This document shows, piece after piece, positions 1-5,257 of a stretch of DNA of 5,257 nucleotides. The notes beneath the pieces were generated by a model. The model made no database searches and had not been told where the DNA came from. It saw nothing but the letters and a program-made list of their open reading frames with translations. The position numbers were made by a program, and so were the translations under genes. Origin of the DNA: Thermodesulfovibrio sp. (GTDB lineage Bacteria > Nitrospirota > Thermodesulfovibrionia > Thermodesulfovibrionales > JdFR-85); NCBI GenBank assembly GCA_027016675.1, contig JALUSH010000065.1:1-5257 (forward strand), written 5' to 3'. Each line of letters begins with the position of its first letter. Position 1 is the stretch's first letter.

Positions 1-368
1 GGATCATCAAAGTTATCTATATTAACTTCAAACTTACATGCTCCCATGAAATTTTTAAGAAATGATGTATCGCCAGTAAACTTTAGCTTTTTTGTGAGCA
101 CGCCCAAAACTGGATTTAATCTGCCTGCTGCCAAATCAAGCCAATCATACAAAGATGCTTTGACCGTTACGTTAGCACTATCTGAAATCCCTTTTATGAA
201 AAAAATACCATTTTGGGTAATTTTAAAATGGCAATCAATATTATGATCATCGTGGGCCAGGTAGAATTGAATTATGCCCTCGAATCTCTTTGCTTGGTTT
301 AAATACGCCTTGTTGAGATTCTTAGACAATAATTCCATTATGTCATCTGGCTTAGGATATTTCTTCAT
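1..368 (-). CDS. SCP2-type lipid-binding domain protein, C-terminus cut off by the window edge
   Basis: The frame read leftward from an ATG at 368-366 stays open to the window edge and gives 122 residues beginning MKKYPKPDDIMELLSKNLNK. An in-frame TAA at 383-381 closes it upstream, so this ATG is the first possible start; I see no clear Shine-Dalgarno before it. The fold family is recognisable from the second half: SANVTVKASLYDWLDLAAGR followed by LNPVLGVLTKKLKFTGD matches the SCP2 pattern (D/N-VT-hydrophobic, a W/F helix, G-K/R-LNP, then K-LK-x-x-GD). SCP2 domains are small cytosolic modules of roughly 100 residues with a hydrophobic tunnel for fatty acyl, sterol or other lipid ligands. Here the domain spans about residues 14-118, so probably only a short tail is missing. 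The ligand cannot be told from sequence. The gene stands alone behind its own leftward promoter (568-596) and a ~190 nt leader, in the position of a first cassette of an integron. Family assignment is firm, function is not. Confidence 0.75.
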   Translation of the reverse strand, partial: MKKYPKPDDIMELLSKNLNKAYLNQAKRFEGIIQFYLAHDDHNIDCHFKITQNGIFFIKGISDSANVTVKASLYDWLDLAAGRLNPVLGVLTKKLKFTGDTSFLKNFMGACKFEVNIDNFDD

Positions 369-383
369 GCCCGTGCAATTTTA

Positions 384-555
384 AAACATAATGCGGAATT
401 GAGCAGCAACCGCAGGCGGTGCGTCAGGATTTTGCAATGCCTGCATTCACTGTGTTAGCACCGAGGTGACAGCCCCGAATGGGTTGTCTGCTCCAATGAT
501 TTGCACCAACGCAGTGTTTAAATCAAGAAAGTTAGTAGCTCAATTCCCTTGTTCC
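384..555 (-). other. Nested imperfect palindrome, attC-like recombination site or structured 5' leader
   Basis: Read on the minus strand this stretch folds on itself at three nested levels. The outer arms are a perfect 10 bp match, GGAATTGAGC (547-538) with GCTCAATTCC (404-395). The middle arms (516-503 with 461-448) give 14 positions with ten Watson-Crick pairs, three G.U and one mismatch. The tip is an 8 bp hairpin with one mismatch (488-481 with 475-468) and a 5 nt loop. The 43 nt between the right middle and right outer arms contain two further small hairpins (AATG/CATT and ACCG/CGGT). Long imperfect palindromes of this size are known for integron attC sites, whose outer boxes read roughly AAC-spacer-TCAAGC ... 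GCTTAACTCAAGC-GTTA; here GAACAAGGGAATTGAGC and GCTCAATTCCGCATTATGTT have that look, but no clean GTTRRRY core is present. The minus-strand RNA also pairs better than the plus strand because of the G.U pairs, so an RNA leader element for the SCP2 gene is an equal possibility. Confidence 0.4.
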
Positions 556-567
556 TCCGATGATGGC

Positions 568-596
568 ATTTTATCAGAAAACAGGGTGTTTGTCAA
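568..596 (-). promoter_or_regulatory. Strong sigma70-type promoter firing leftward, possible integron Pc-like promoter
   Basis: On the minus strand the -35 box is TTGACA (596-591, six of six consensus), the spacer is exactly 17 bp, and the -10 box is TAAAAT (573-568, five of six), preceded by TG one base before it, which makes an extended -10. Transcription should begin near 561, run through the palindrome at 547-395 and reach the SCP2-domain gene at 368 after about 190 nt. In integrons the cassette promoter Pc lies beside the integrase gene and points to the cassettes; this promoter has that position relative to the integrase remnant. The boxes are seen; the Pc role is inference. Confidence 0.65.
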
Positions 597-640
597 GCAA
601 AAGTCTTTGAAAAATAAGATAAAATTGCTAATGTCGTTAG

Positions 641-775
641 GGTGTAACAGAAACATGTGTATTTATATGGAGAAAGATGACTAAAAATGTAAAATACCAC
701 TATAATACCACCATGATTTATACCCATGTGGCAAAGAGAAATATTATGGGAGTGAAAAGTCCGCTGGATAGTTAA
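641..775 (+). pseudogene. C-terminal remnant of an integron-type tyrosine recombinase (IntI-like)
   Basis: The frame is open from 641 (after TAG at 638-640) to TAA at 773-775. Its end reads NTTMIYTHVAKRNIMGVKSPLDS and then stops. Tyrosine recombinases carry the nucleophilic tyrosine in the motif TTMIYTHV, and the ending G-V-R/K-SPLD is typical of integron integrases, so the tyrosine codon (719-721) and the natural C-terminus are both kept. Everything before it is lost: no HxLRHSFAT box 2, no GH of the LLGHxxV segment (only MTKNVK remains), and no catalytic domain in the ~100 bp to the left. Compared with the usual NV-x-TTM, four extra residues (YHYN) are inserted next to a repeated ATACCAC. 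About 40 residues of a protein normally near 320 survive, so this is a fossil and cannot be active. An in-frame ATG at 677 could allow a 32-residue peptide, with only a weak GGAG before it. It lies divergent from the leftward promoter, as intI does in integrons. A XerC/D-like or other phage-type integrase is the alternative origin. Confidence 0.65.
694..711 (+). repeat. Short direct repeat ATACCAC x2 inside the integrase remnant
   Basis: ATACCAC occurs at 694-700 and again at 705-711, eleven bases apart. The repeat sits where four residues are inserted relative to the usual integrase motif, just before TTMIYTHV. It may be the scar of a slippage or end-joining event in the decaying gene. Confidence 0.4.
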
Positions 776-966
776 AACGCAAAAGAGGAGATTCTGAACC
801 AAGTTCGGCATGACGATTTGCCGGGCGATACTGGGTTATTAGTATTAAATAGTACTCAACAGGGCCTTTCTCTTGAAAAAAATACCCAGATTCAGTTATT
901 TTATTTGAAGCCTATCTTGTGACAACAGGGGAACTGATGAGATGCCAGAACACCGGGGGTTAATAG
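776..966. other. Non-coding spacer between integrase remnant and lipoprotein promoter
   Basis: No convincing gene on either strand. Two inverted repeats are visible. CGGCA (806-810) and TGCCG (819-823) form a 5 bp stem with an 8 nt loop, but no T-tract follows, so it is not a terminator. CTGGGTTATT (831-840) and AATACCCAG (881-889) pair over nine bases with one bulge across a 40 nt AT-rich interior. Their meaning is unknown; the stretch may hold debris from the same decayed element as the integrase. Confidence 0.4.
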
Positions 967-979
967 ACCTCATAGAGGT
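967..979. promoter_or_regulatory. Operator-like palindrome upstream of the lipoprotein promoter
   Basis: ACCTC-ATA-GAGGT is a perfect 5 bp inverted repeat with a 3 bp centre. It ends about nine bases before the weak -35 region of the lipoprotein promoter, a usual place for a regulator to bind. Such a short palindrome can occur by chance, and no second copy is visible. Confidence 0.2.
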
Positions 980-987
980 AGGGGTTG

Positions 988-1016
988 TTCCAAAATCGGT
1001 AGAGTTCTGCTATAAT
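988..1016 (+). promoter_or_regulatory. Extended -10 promoter of the lipoprotein gene
   Basis: TGCTATAAT at 1008-1016 joins a perfect TATAAT to a TG one base upstream, the extended -10 form that needs little from a -35 box. The hexamer at the correct 17 bp distance is TTCCAA (988-993), a poor match to TTGACA; TTGTTC at 985-990 is closer in sequence but leaves 20 bp. Start of transcription is expected at about 1022-1024, giving a leader of about 115 nt before the lipoprotein. Confidence 0.65.
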
Positions 1017-1022
1017 GTATGC

Positions 1023-1082
1023 ATGAGAGTAAATGACTATGTTATTTATATGGATTCTGTCACCCCTTTTGTCCGGGATTGA
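1023..1082 (+). CDS. Possible leaderless 19-codon upstream ORF
   Basis: ATG at 1023 opens a frame of 19 codons (MRVNDYVIYMDSVTPFVRD) ending in TGA at 1080-1082. The A of the ATG lies seven bases after the last base of TATAAT, which is where transcription should start, so the message could begin with its own start codon. There is no Shine-Dalgarno. I do not recognise the peptide. It may be a regulatory leader peptide, a relic, or chance; the position at the expected transcription start is the only reason to list it. Confidence 0.25.
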   Translation: MRVNDYVIYMDSVTPFVRD

Positions 1083-1102
1083 TATAGAAGGAGATGGGTG
1101 AT

Positions 1103-1123
1103 ATGAGTAAAACAACAGTATAG
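1103..1123 (+). CDS. Six-codon mini-ORF in the lipoprotein leader
   Basis: ATG at 1103 is preceded by AAGGAG (1088-1093) at a spacing of nine bases, a good ribosome binding site, and codes for MSKTTV before TAG at 1121-1123. The stop lies two bases before the AAAGGAGG (1125-1132) of the lipoprotein, so ribosomes finishing here sit on or next to the lipoprotein's binding site. This arrangement could support translational coupling or control of initiation. The peptide itself has no recognisable function. Confidence 0.35.
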   Translation: MSKTTV

Positions 1124-1137
1124 GAAAGGAGGTAGTA

Positions 1138-1497
1138 ATGAAGAGAGGCCTTATTTTATTCACTTTAATTATGGGATTAACATTGACGGGCTGTGCCACA
1201 AAGGAGTATGTAGCAAAGCAGATCGAACCCGTCAGCCAGAGGGTAGACAACCTTGATCAGAGGATATCAGGGCTTGAGGGTAAGGTTTCTTCACTTGAAA
1301 ACAAGGTTAATGCACTGTCTGATAAAGTTGATAGTATCGACGAATTAAAGGCTGAGTTAGCAAGGATTAAGACAATGGTGGAAGAGGCAAAGATGGCTGC
1401 ATCAAGGGCAGAGGCAAAGGCTGATGAGGCACTTGATAAGGCAGAGTCAGCCCTGAGAAGGGCAGAGGCCAGTCTTAATAAAAATCTGAAGAAGTAA
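1138..1497 (+). CDS. Lpp-like coiled-coil outer membrane lipoprotein
   Basis: The 119-residue product starts with a type II signal peptide: MKRG, a hydrophobic stretch (5-17) and the lipobox LTGC with the acylated cysteine at 19. Ala follows the Cys, which by the enterobacterial +2 rule favours the outer membrane. The mature 101 residues are almost wholly one heptad-repeat helix. Hydrophobic positions run 29, 32, 36, 39, 43, 46, 50, 53, 57, 60, 64, 67 (Leu/Val/Ile), break register at 67-70-74, and continue 77, 81, 84, 88, 91, 95, 98, 102, 105, 109 with mainly Ala, the alanine-zipper form known from Lpp and OprI lipoproteins. The C-terminus is NLKK; in E. coli Lpp a terminal Lys is linked to peptidoglycan. 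It is much longer than Lpp (58 mature residues). A trimeric envelope spacer or tether is likely, but peptidoglycan attachment is not shown. The start is set by AAAGGAGG at 1125-1132, five bases before ATG. It is transcribed from the promoter at 1008 and ends at the terminator at 1517. Confidence 0.85.
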   Translation: MKRGLILFTLIMGLTLTGCATKEYVAKQIEPVSQRVDNLDQRISGLEGKVSSLENKVNALSDKVDSIDELKAELARIKTMVEEAKMAASRAEAKADEALDKAESALRRAEASLNKNLKK

Positions 1498-1516
1498 CAA
1501 TAGAGATTATTTGATA

Positions 1517-1559
1517 ATAAAAAAAGAGAGACGGGAAAAATCTGTCTCTCTTTTTTTAT
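1517..1559 (+). terminator. Rho-independent terminator with A and T tracts, after the lipoprotein
   Basis: The perfect arms AAAAAAAGAGAGAC (1519-1532) and GTCTCTCTTTTTTT (1544-1557) extend by two more A-T pairs to 1517 and 1559. Inside them GGG can pair with TCT, one G-C pair flanked by two G.T, around an AAAAA loop. Seven T follow the GC-containing part on each strand (as A on the other side), so it could work in both directions. It lies 20 nt after the lipoprotein stop and ends 15 nt before the next start codon. Confidence 0.9.
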
Positions 1560-1574
1560 GAGTTCTGATGACAG

Positions 1575-4500
1575 ATGTTAATCCAGAATAAAAGAAGATG
1601 GCGTTTTGCAGTTGACCGTGGAGGCACTTTTACAGATGTGATTGGTGTGGACCCCAACGGCAGATTCCATACCCTGAAACTCCTTTCCCGCTCTCCGCTG
1701 TACAGGGACCCTGCCATCGAGGGAATTAGAAGGGTTCTTAAGATAAAAGAACATACCCCACTTTCGTCAGACATGATTGAGTCCATCCGGCTTGGCACCA
1801 CAGTGGCAACCAATGCCCTGCTTGAAAGAAAGGGTGGCAGGGTGTTGTTGATCACCACAAGGGGGTTCAGGGATATGCTCGAGATCGGTTATCAGAGCCG
1901 TGATGATATATTTGATCTCTGCATAAAAAAGCCAGAAATCCTCTATGCAGGTGTTGTAGAGGTGGAAGAAAGGATAGATAGTAGTGGCAATATTGTAGTA
2001 CCTCTACAGGTAGAATCCCTTCTCGCAAGGCTGAAGAGTATCGATCCAGACGACTATGATACAGTGGCAGTTGTGCTACTGCATTCGTGGAGAAACCCTG
2101 CTCATGAAGAGATGGTAGCAAGGATCTTAAAAGAGCATGGAGTTAACGATGTGCTGATCTCCTCGGCAGTATCAAGGCAGATAAAGATTATCACCAGGGG
2201 CAATGCCACTGTGGTGGATGCCTATCTGGCTCCTGTGATAGAGAGATATTTGAGAGAACTTCGCCAGGAGATAGGAGATGTACAGATCGAGTTTTTTATA
2301 AGTTCAGGAGGTCTTGTAAGTCCTGAATTATTTAAAGGAAGAGATGCACTTCTGTCAGGTCCTGCTGGTGGTGTGATGGCTGTGGTTGATATTTCAAAGA
2401 ATATGGGGCTTAGAGGTGCCATAGGGTTTGATATGGGTGGCACCTCAACTGATGTATGTAGATTTGATGGAGAAATTGAGAGAATCTATGAGAGGAGAAT
2501 AAGTGCAATAGAGATCCATACAGAGATGCTGGATATAAATACCATTGCCTCTGGTGGTGGTTCAGTACTCTCCTTTGATGGTGAGAGATTGATGGTAGGA
2601 CCTGAATCTGCAGGCGCTGATCCAGGACCTGCTTGCTATGGCTTTGGCGGCCCCCTTACTGTGACAGATGCAAATCTCTTTACCGGGAGACTTGTTAAAG
2701 AGTATATGCCAAGAACCTTTGGGCCTGAAAGAAAAGGAACCATTGATTCCTCGTTAGTGAGAAAAGGGTTTGAACGGTTAACCACAGAGATCAATGGTAG
2801 ACTGTCAAAACAGTTTCTACCCGAAGAGATTGCCCTGGGCTTTCTCAGGATCGCCAATGAGAAGATGGCCCTGGCTATAAAGGAGATTTCCATCTCAAAG
2901 GGTGTGGATGTGAGAGATTATACCCTTGTATGTTATGGAGGGGCTGGAGGCCAGCATGCCTGCGCTGTTGCCTCAGAGCTTGGCATAAAGGAGATACTTT
3001 TTCATCCCCTTGCAGGTCTTTTCTCTGCGTATGGCATAGGTCTTTCAATGCCTGTGGTAAAAAACTCAAGGACATATATTACTCTCTTTAACAGGGATAG
3101 CTTTGAAGAGATAATCAATAAGGTTGAAGAGTTATATGGTGAACTCTCCAAAGAGAGTTCTTTCCACTCATGTAAAGTCATTAAAGAGATAGACCTGCGG
3201 GTAAAGGATACAGAGTATACTTTCACTATACCTTTGACAGACTTCGAGGATATGCTTGCTCGTTTCATAGAAAGATACAGAAGGGTATTCGGTTTCTACA
3301 GAGATGACATGGTAGTAGAAACAGCTACCCTGAGGGTAAGTATTATGGATGATGAAGAGTTCTTCCCTGAGTTTACCCTGGAGAAAAAGGATGCCACCTC
3401 AGCAGGGCCTGTTTCTTACCAGTCTTTATTTACCGAGAAAGGATGGATATCTGTTCCTGTTTACAGAAGGGATGCCCTGTCAGAGGGAATGATGATCACG
3501 GGGCCTTCTTTGATTGTAGATGATTTTACAACAATAGTTGTGGAGGAGGGCTTTGTTGCAGAGGCTTTATCAAGTGGTCTGATAAAGGCCAGGAGGGCGA
3601 AAGGATATCAGAGCCATACTGCTGATACCAGAGACATCGACAGGGCAGATCCTGTACTGCTTGAGATTTTCAATAATCTGTTCATGGGCATTGCTACAGA
3701 GATGGGGTATACCCTCAGAAATACGGCACTTTCGGTAAACATCAGGGAGAGGCTTGATTTTTCCTGTGCTGTTTTTGACCCTGAAGGTGGGCTGGTTGCA
3801 AATGCCCCCCATATACCTGTTCATCTTGGTTCGATGGCCGACACAGTAAAGGCTGTGCTGGAGCAGCATTATGGGAGTATAAAACAGGGAGTTGCCTATC
3901 TGTCAAACAATCCCTTCAGGGGTGGCTCGCATCTGCCGGACCTGACGGTGGTGTATCCTGTTTTTTCACCCAACGGAGAATTGTTGTTTTTCACAGCGGC
4001 AAGGGGCCACCATGCAGACATAGGTGGCAAAACACCGGGCTCTATGCCGCCAGAGTCTACTCATATTGATGAGGAGGGGGTATTAATAGACAGCATCTGT
4101 ATTCTTAGAGATGGACGCTTTATGGAAGATGAACTACGGGGTATTTTAAGTAACCATACCTATCCTGTCAGAAATATTGAACAGTCTATTCAGGATATAA
4201 AGGCCCAGCTTGCAGCCTGCAGAAAGGGCGAGACAGAGCTTCTGTATGTAATCAGCAGGTATGGTTATGAGACAGTTAGAAGGTATATGGCATTTATACA
4301 GAAAAATGCCGAGATGGCAGTAAGAGAGGTTCTGTCTAAACTTATTAATGGAGAGAAAAGGGCTGAATTTACCTTCAGTGACTTTCTTGATGATGGGTCA
4401 AGAATATCAGTAAAAATCACCGTTCAGAATGGTCCTGACCCACCTGCCACAACAACTGCTACAATAGACTTTAGTGGAACTTCCTTACAGCACCACAAGG

Positions 4501-5219
4501 ATAATCTGAACGCACCACTCTCTGTAACAGCCTCTGCAGTGCTTTATGTGTTACGTGTGCTTACAGGAAAGGATATGCCCCTTAACAGTGGATGCCTCAT
4601 GCCTGTAAGTATAATTGCTCCTGAGGGGAGTCTGCTTAATCCTCAATATCCTGTGGCGGTTGCAAGTGGCAATGTGGAAACATCCCAGAGGATAGTGGAT
4701 GTGCTCCTTGGTGCCTTTGGTGTGGCTGCAGCATCACAGGGTACAATGAATAATATTCTCTTTGAGGTTCAGGGAGAGGTGCCCTATTATGAAACCATTG
4801 GTGGTGGCTCGGGTGCCATGGATGGATCTCATGGTGCATCAGCAGTACAGGTTCATATGACCAATACAAAGATAACAGACCCTGAGATAATTGAGCTGAG
4901 ACATCCTGGTGTGAGGCTCAAGAGATTCTCCATAAGGAGAGGTTCAGGAGGCAAGGGGCTGTACAGAGGTGGTAATGGCATAATAAGAGAGATGCAGTTC
5001 CTGATGCCAGCAACAGTAACTATTATTTCAGAAAGAAGAAGGAGCCTTCCCTTTGGATTGAAAGGCGGCATGTCCGGATATAGGGGGGTAAATCTCTACA
5101 GGGATACTAATGGAAAGATCAGTAAGCTCCAGCATCGTGTGAGTCTCAGGATGAAAGCAGGAGAATCAGTAATTATAAAAACCCCTGGCGGAGGAGGATA
5201 CGGTACTAATCCTCTTTGA
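1575..5219 (+). CDS. Fused HyuA-HyuB hydantoinase/5-oxoprolinase family protein (OPLAH type)
   Basis: This 1214-residue protein carries both subunits of the ATP-dependent 5-oxoprolinase/hydantoinase family in one chain, the form of eukaryotic OPLAH (about 1290 residues) and some bacteria. The HyuA part has the N-terminal phosphate-binding motif DRGGTFTDV (14-22), LGTTVATNALLERKGGRV near 76-93, LLSGPAGG (259-266), the second ATPase motif GFDMGGTSTDV (284-294), ASGGGS (325-330), VGPESAGADPGPACY (341-355) and CYGGAGGQHAC (453-463), then a C-terminal beta domain to about 670. After a short linker the HyuB part starts at D692 with DPVLLEIFNNLFMGIA, followed by SVNIRERLDFSCA, GGSHLPD (783-789), RGHHADIGG (810-818), SGNVETSQR (1031-1039) and the closing GGGGYG (1205-1210). 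All hallmark motifs look intact. The likely reaction is ATP-driven opening of 5-oxo-L-proline to glutamate in the cytosol; a hydantoin or related cyclic amide is the alternative substrate. ATG 1575 is the only start (TGA at 1569-1571 in frame upstream), yet it lacks a Shine-Dalgarno and an evident promoter, sitting 15 nt after a terminator. Confidence 0.92.
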   Translation: MLIQNKRRWRFAVDRGGTFTDVIGVDPNGRFHTLKLLSRSPLYRDPAIEGIRRVLKIKEHTPLSSDMIESIRLGTTVATNALLERKGGRVLLITTRGFRDMLEIGYQSRDDIFDLCIKKPEILYAGVVEVEERIDSSGNIVVPLQVESLLARLKSIDPDDYDTVAVVLLHSWRNPAHEEMVARILKEHGVNDVLISSAVSRQIKIITRGNATVVDAYLAPVIERYLRELRQEIGDVQIEFFISSGGLVSPELFKGRDALLSGPAGGVMAVVDISKNMGLRGAIGFDMGGTSTDVCRFDGEIERIYERRISAIEIHTEMLDINTIASGGGSVLSFDGERLMVGPESAGADPGPACYGFGGPLTVTDANLFTGRLVKEYMPRTFGPERKGTIDSSLVRKGFERLTTEINGRLSKQFLPEEIALGFLRIANEKMALAIKEISISKGVDVRDYTLVCYGGAGGQHACAVASELGIKEILFHPLAGLFSAYGIGLSMPVVKNSRTYITLFNRDSFEEIINKVEELYGELSKESSFHSCKVIKEIDLRVKDTEYTFTIPLTDFEDMLARFIERYRRVFGFYRDDMVVETATLRVSIMDDEEFFPEFTLEKKDATSAGPVSYQSLFTEKGWISVPVYRRDALSEGMMITGPSLIVDDFTTIVVEEGFVAEALSSGLIKARRAKGYQSHTADTRDIDRADPVLLEIFNNLFMGIATEMGYTLRNTALSVNIRERLDFSCAVFDPEGGLVANAPHIPVHLGSMADTVKAVLEQHYGSIKQGVAYLSNNPFRGGSHLPDLTVVYPVFSPNGELLFFTAARGHHADIGGKTPGSMPPESTHIDEEGVLIDSICILRDGRFMEDELRGILSNHTYPVRNIEQSIQDIKAQLAACRKGETELLYVISRYGYETVRRYMAFIQKNAEMAVREVLSKLINGEKRAEFTFSDFLDDGSRISVKITVQNGPDPPATTTATIDFSGTSLQHHKDNLNAPLSVTASAVLYVLRVLTGKDMPLNSGCLMPVSIIAPEGSLLNPQYPVAVASGNVETSQRIVDVLLGAFGVAAASQGTMNNILFEVQGEVPYYETIGGGSGAMDGSHGASAVQVHMTNTKITDPEIIELRHPGVRLKRFSIRRGSGGKGLYRGGNGIIREMQFLMPATVTIISERRRSLPFGLKGGMSGYRGVNLYRDTNGKISKLQHRVSLRMKAGESVIIKTPGGGGYGTNPL

Positions 5220-5257
5220 TAGCCTTCAGTATCCGCTCAAGCTTCTCAGGCCCAACG
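5206..5257 (-). CDS. 3' end of a convergent gene, unidentified
   Basis: Read leftward, the frame entering from the right edge gives VGPEKLERILKAIKED and ends in TAG at 5208-5206. The composition (charged, amphipathic helix) and codon choice look like real protein, but 16 residues are too few to name a family. Its stop lies inside the oxoprolinase gene, so the two genes would overlap tail to tail by 14 bp, with no terminator between them. Confidence 0.45.
   Translation of the reverse strand, partial: VGPEKLERILKAIKED

Noticed and set aside
401..410. GAGCAGCAAC, which also occurs in the class 1 integron attI site as I recall it
   Set aside because: The match is ten bases only and the orientation relative to the integrase would be wrong, so I treat it as chance.
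590..620. Rightward promoter TTGTCA ... TAAGAT for the integrase remnant
   Set aside because: Spacing of 19 bp and weak boxes; the same bases on the other strand form a far better promoter.
466..684. Rightward 72-codon ORF across the palindrome and the leftward promoter
   Set aside because: No ribosome binding site, no recognisable protein pattern, and it overlaps the integrase remnant in another frame and the palindrome.
593..811. Leftward 72-codon ORF
   Set aside because: Shadow of the integrase remnant, whose own frame gives a clear family motif.
806..823. Hairpin CGGCA/TGCCG as terminator of the integrase remnant
   Set aside because: Five-base stem with no T-tract after it.
960..1250. 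Leftward 96-codon ORF opposite the lipoprotein promoter and gene start
   Set aside because: It is antisense to a convincing lipoprotein start, and its sequence looks like a translated non-coding strand without any domain.

Overview
The window looks like chromosomal DNA of a Gram-negative (diderm) bacterium of moderate G+C. The evidence is an outer-membrane-type lipoprotein with a perfect lipobox, sigma70-type promoters and a purine-rich Shine-Dalgarno in front of the lipoprotein. The sequence alone does not fix a phylum; the combination would suit a deltaproteobacterial, Nitrospirota-like or similar environmental lineage, but that is a guess.

Left part (1-775). A leftward gene for an SCP2-type (sterol carrier protein 2) lipid-binding domain runs off the left edge. 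Upstream of it are a ~150 bp nested imperfect palindrome (395-547) and an almost perfect sigma70 promoter pointing left (596-568: TTGACA, 17 bp, TAAAAT). On the other side of that promoter, pointing right, is the last ~40 codons of a decayed tyrosine recombinase. Its ending (TTMIYTHV...GVKSPLDS, stop) is characteristic of integron integrases (IntI). A divergent integrase, a promoter firing away from it, a palindromic site and a small gene with its start codon just past that site reproduce the layout of an integron. I read this stretch as the fossil of an integron platform; the layout and the IntI tail are seen, the integron identity is inferred.

Middle (776-1574). About 190 bp without a recognisable gene leads to an extended -10 promoter (TGCTATAAT, 1008-1016) for a 119-residue lipoprotein, a long Lpp-like coiled coil. 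The leader of that transcript holds two tiny reading frames: one begins where transcription should start, the other has a good ribosome binding site. A strong hairpin terminator with A and T tracts on its two sides (1517-1559) closes the unit.

Right part (1575-5219). One large gene encodes a 1214-residue fused HyuA-HyuB protein of the ATP-dependent 5-oxoprolinase (OPLAH) family, starting only 15 bp after the terminator and without a visible Shine-Dalgarno. At the right edge the last 16 codons of a leftward gene overlap its 3' end by 14 bp.

The lipoprotein and the oxoprolinase share a direction but a terminator separates them, and nothing visible links them functionally. The SCP2 gene is a separate, divergent unit.
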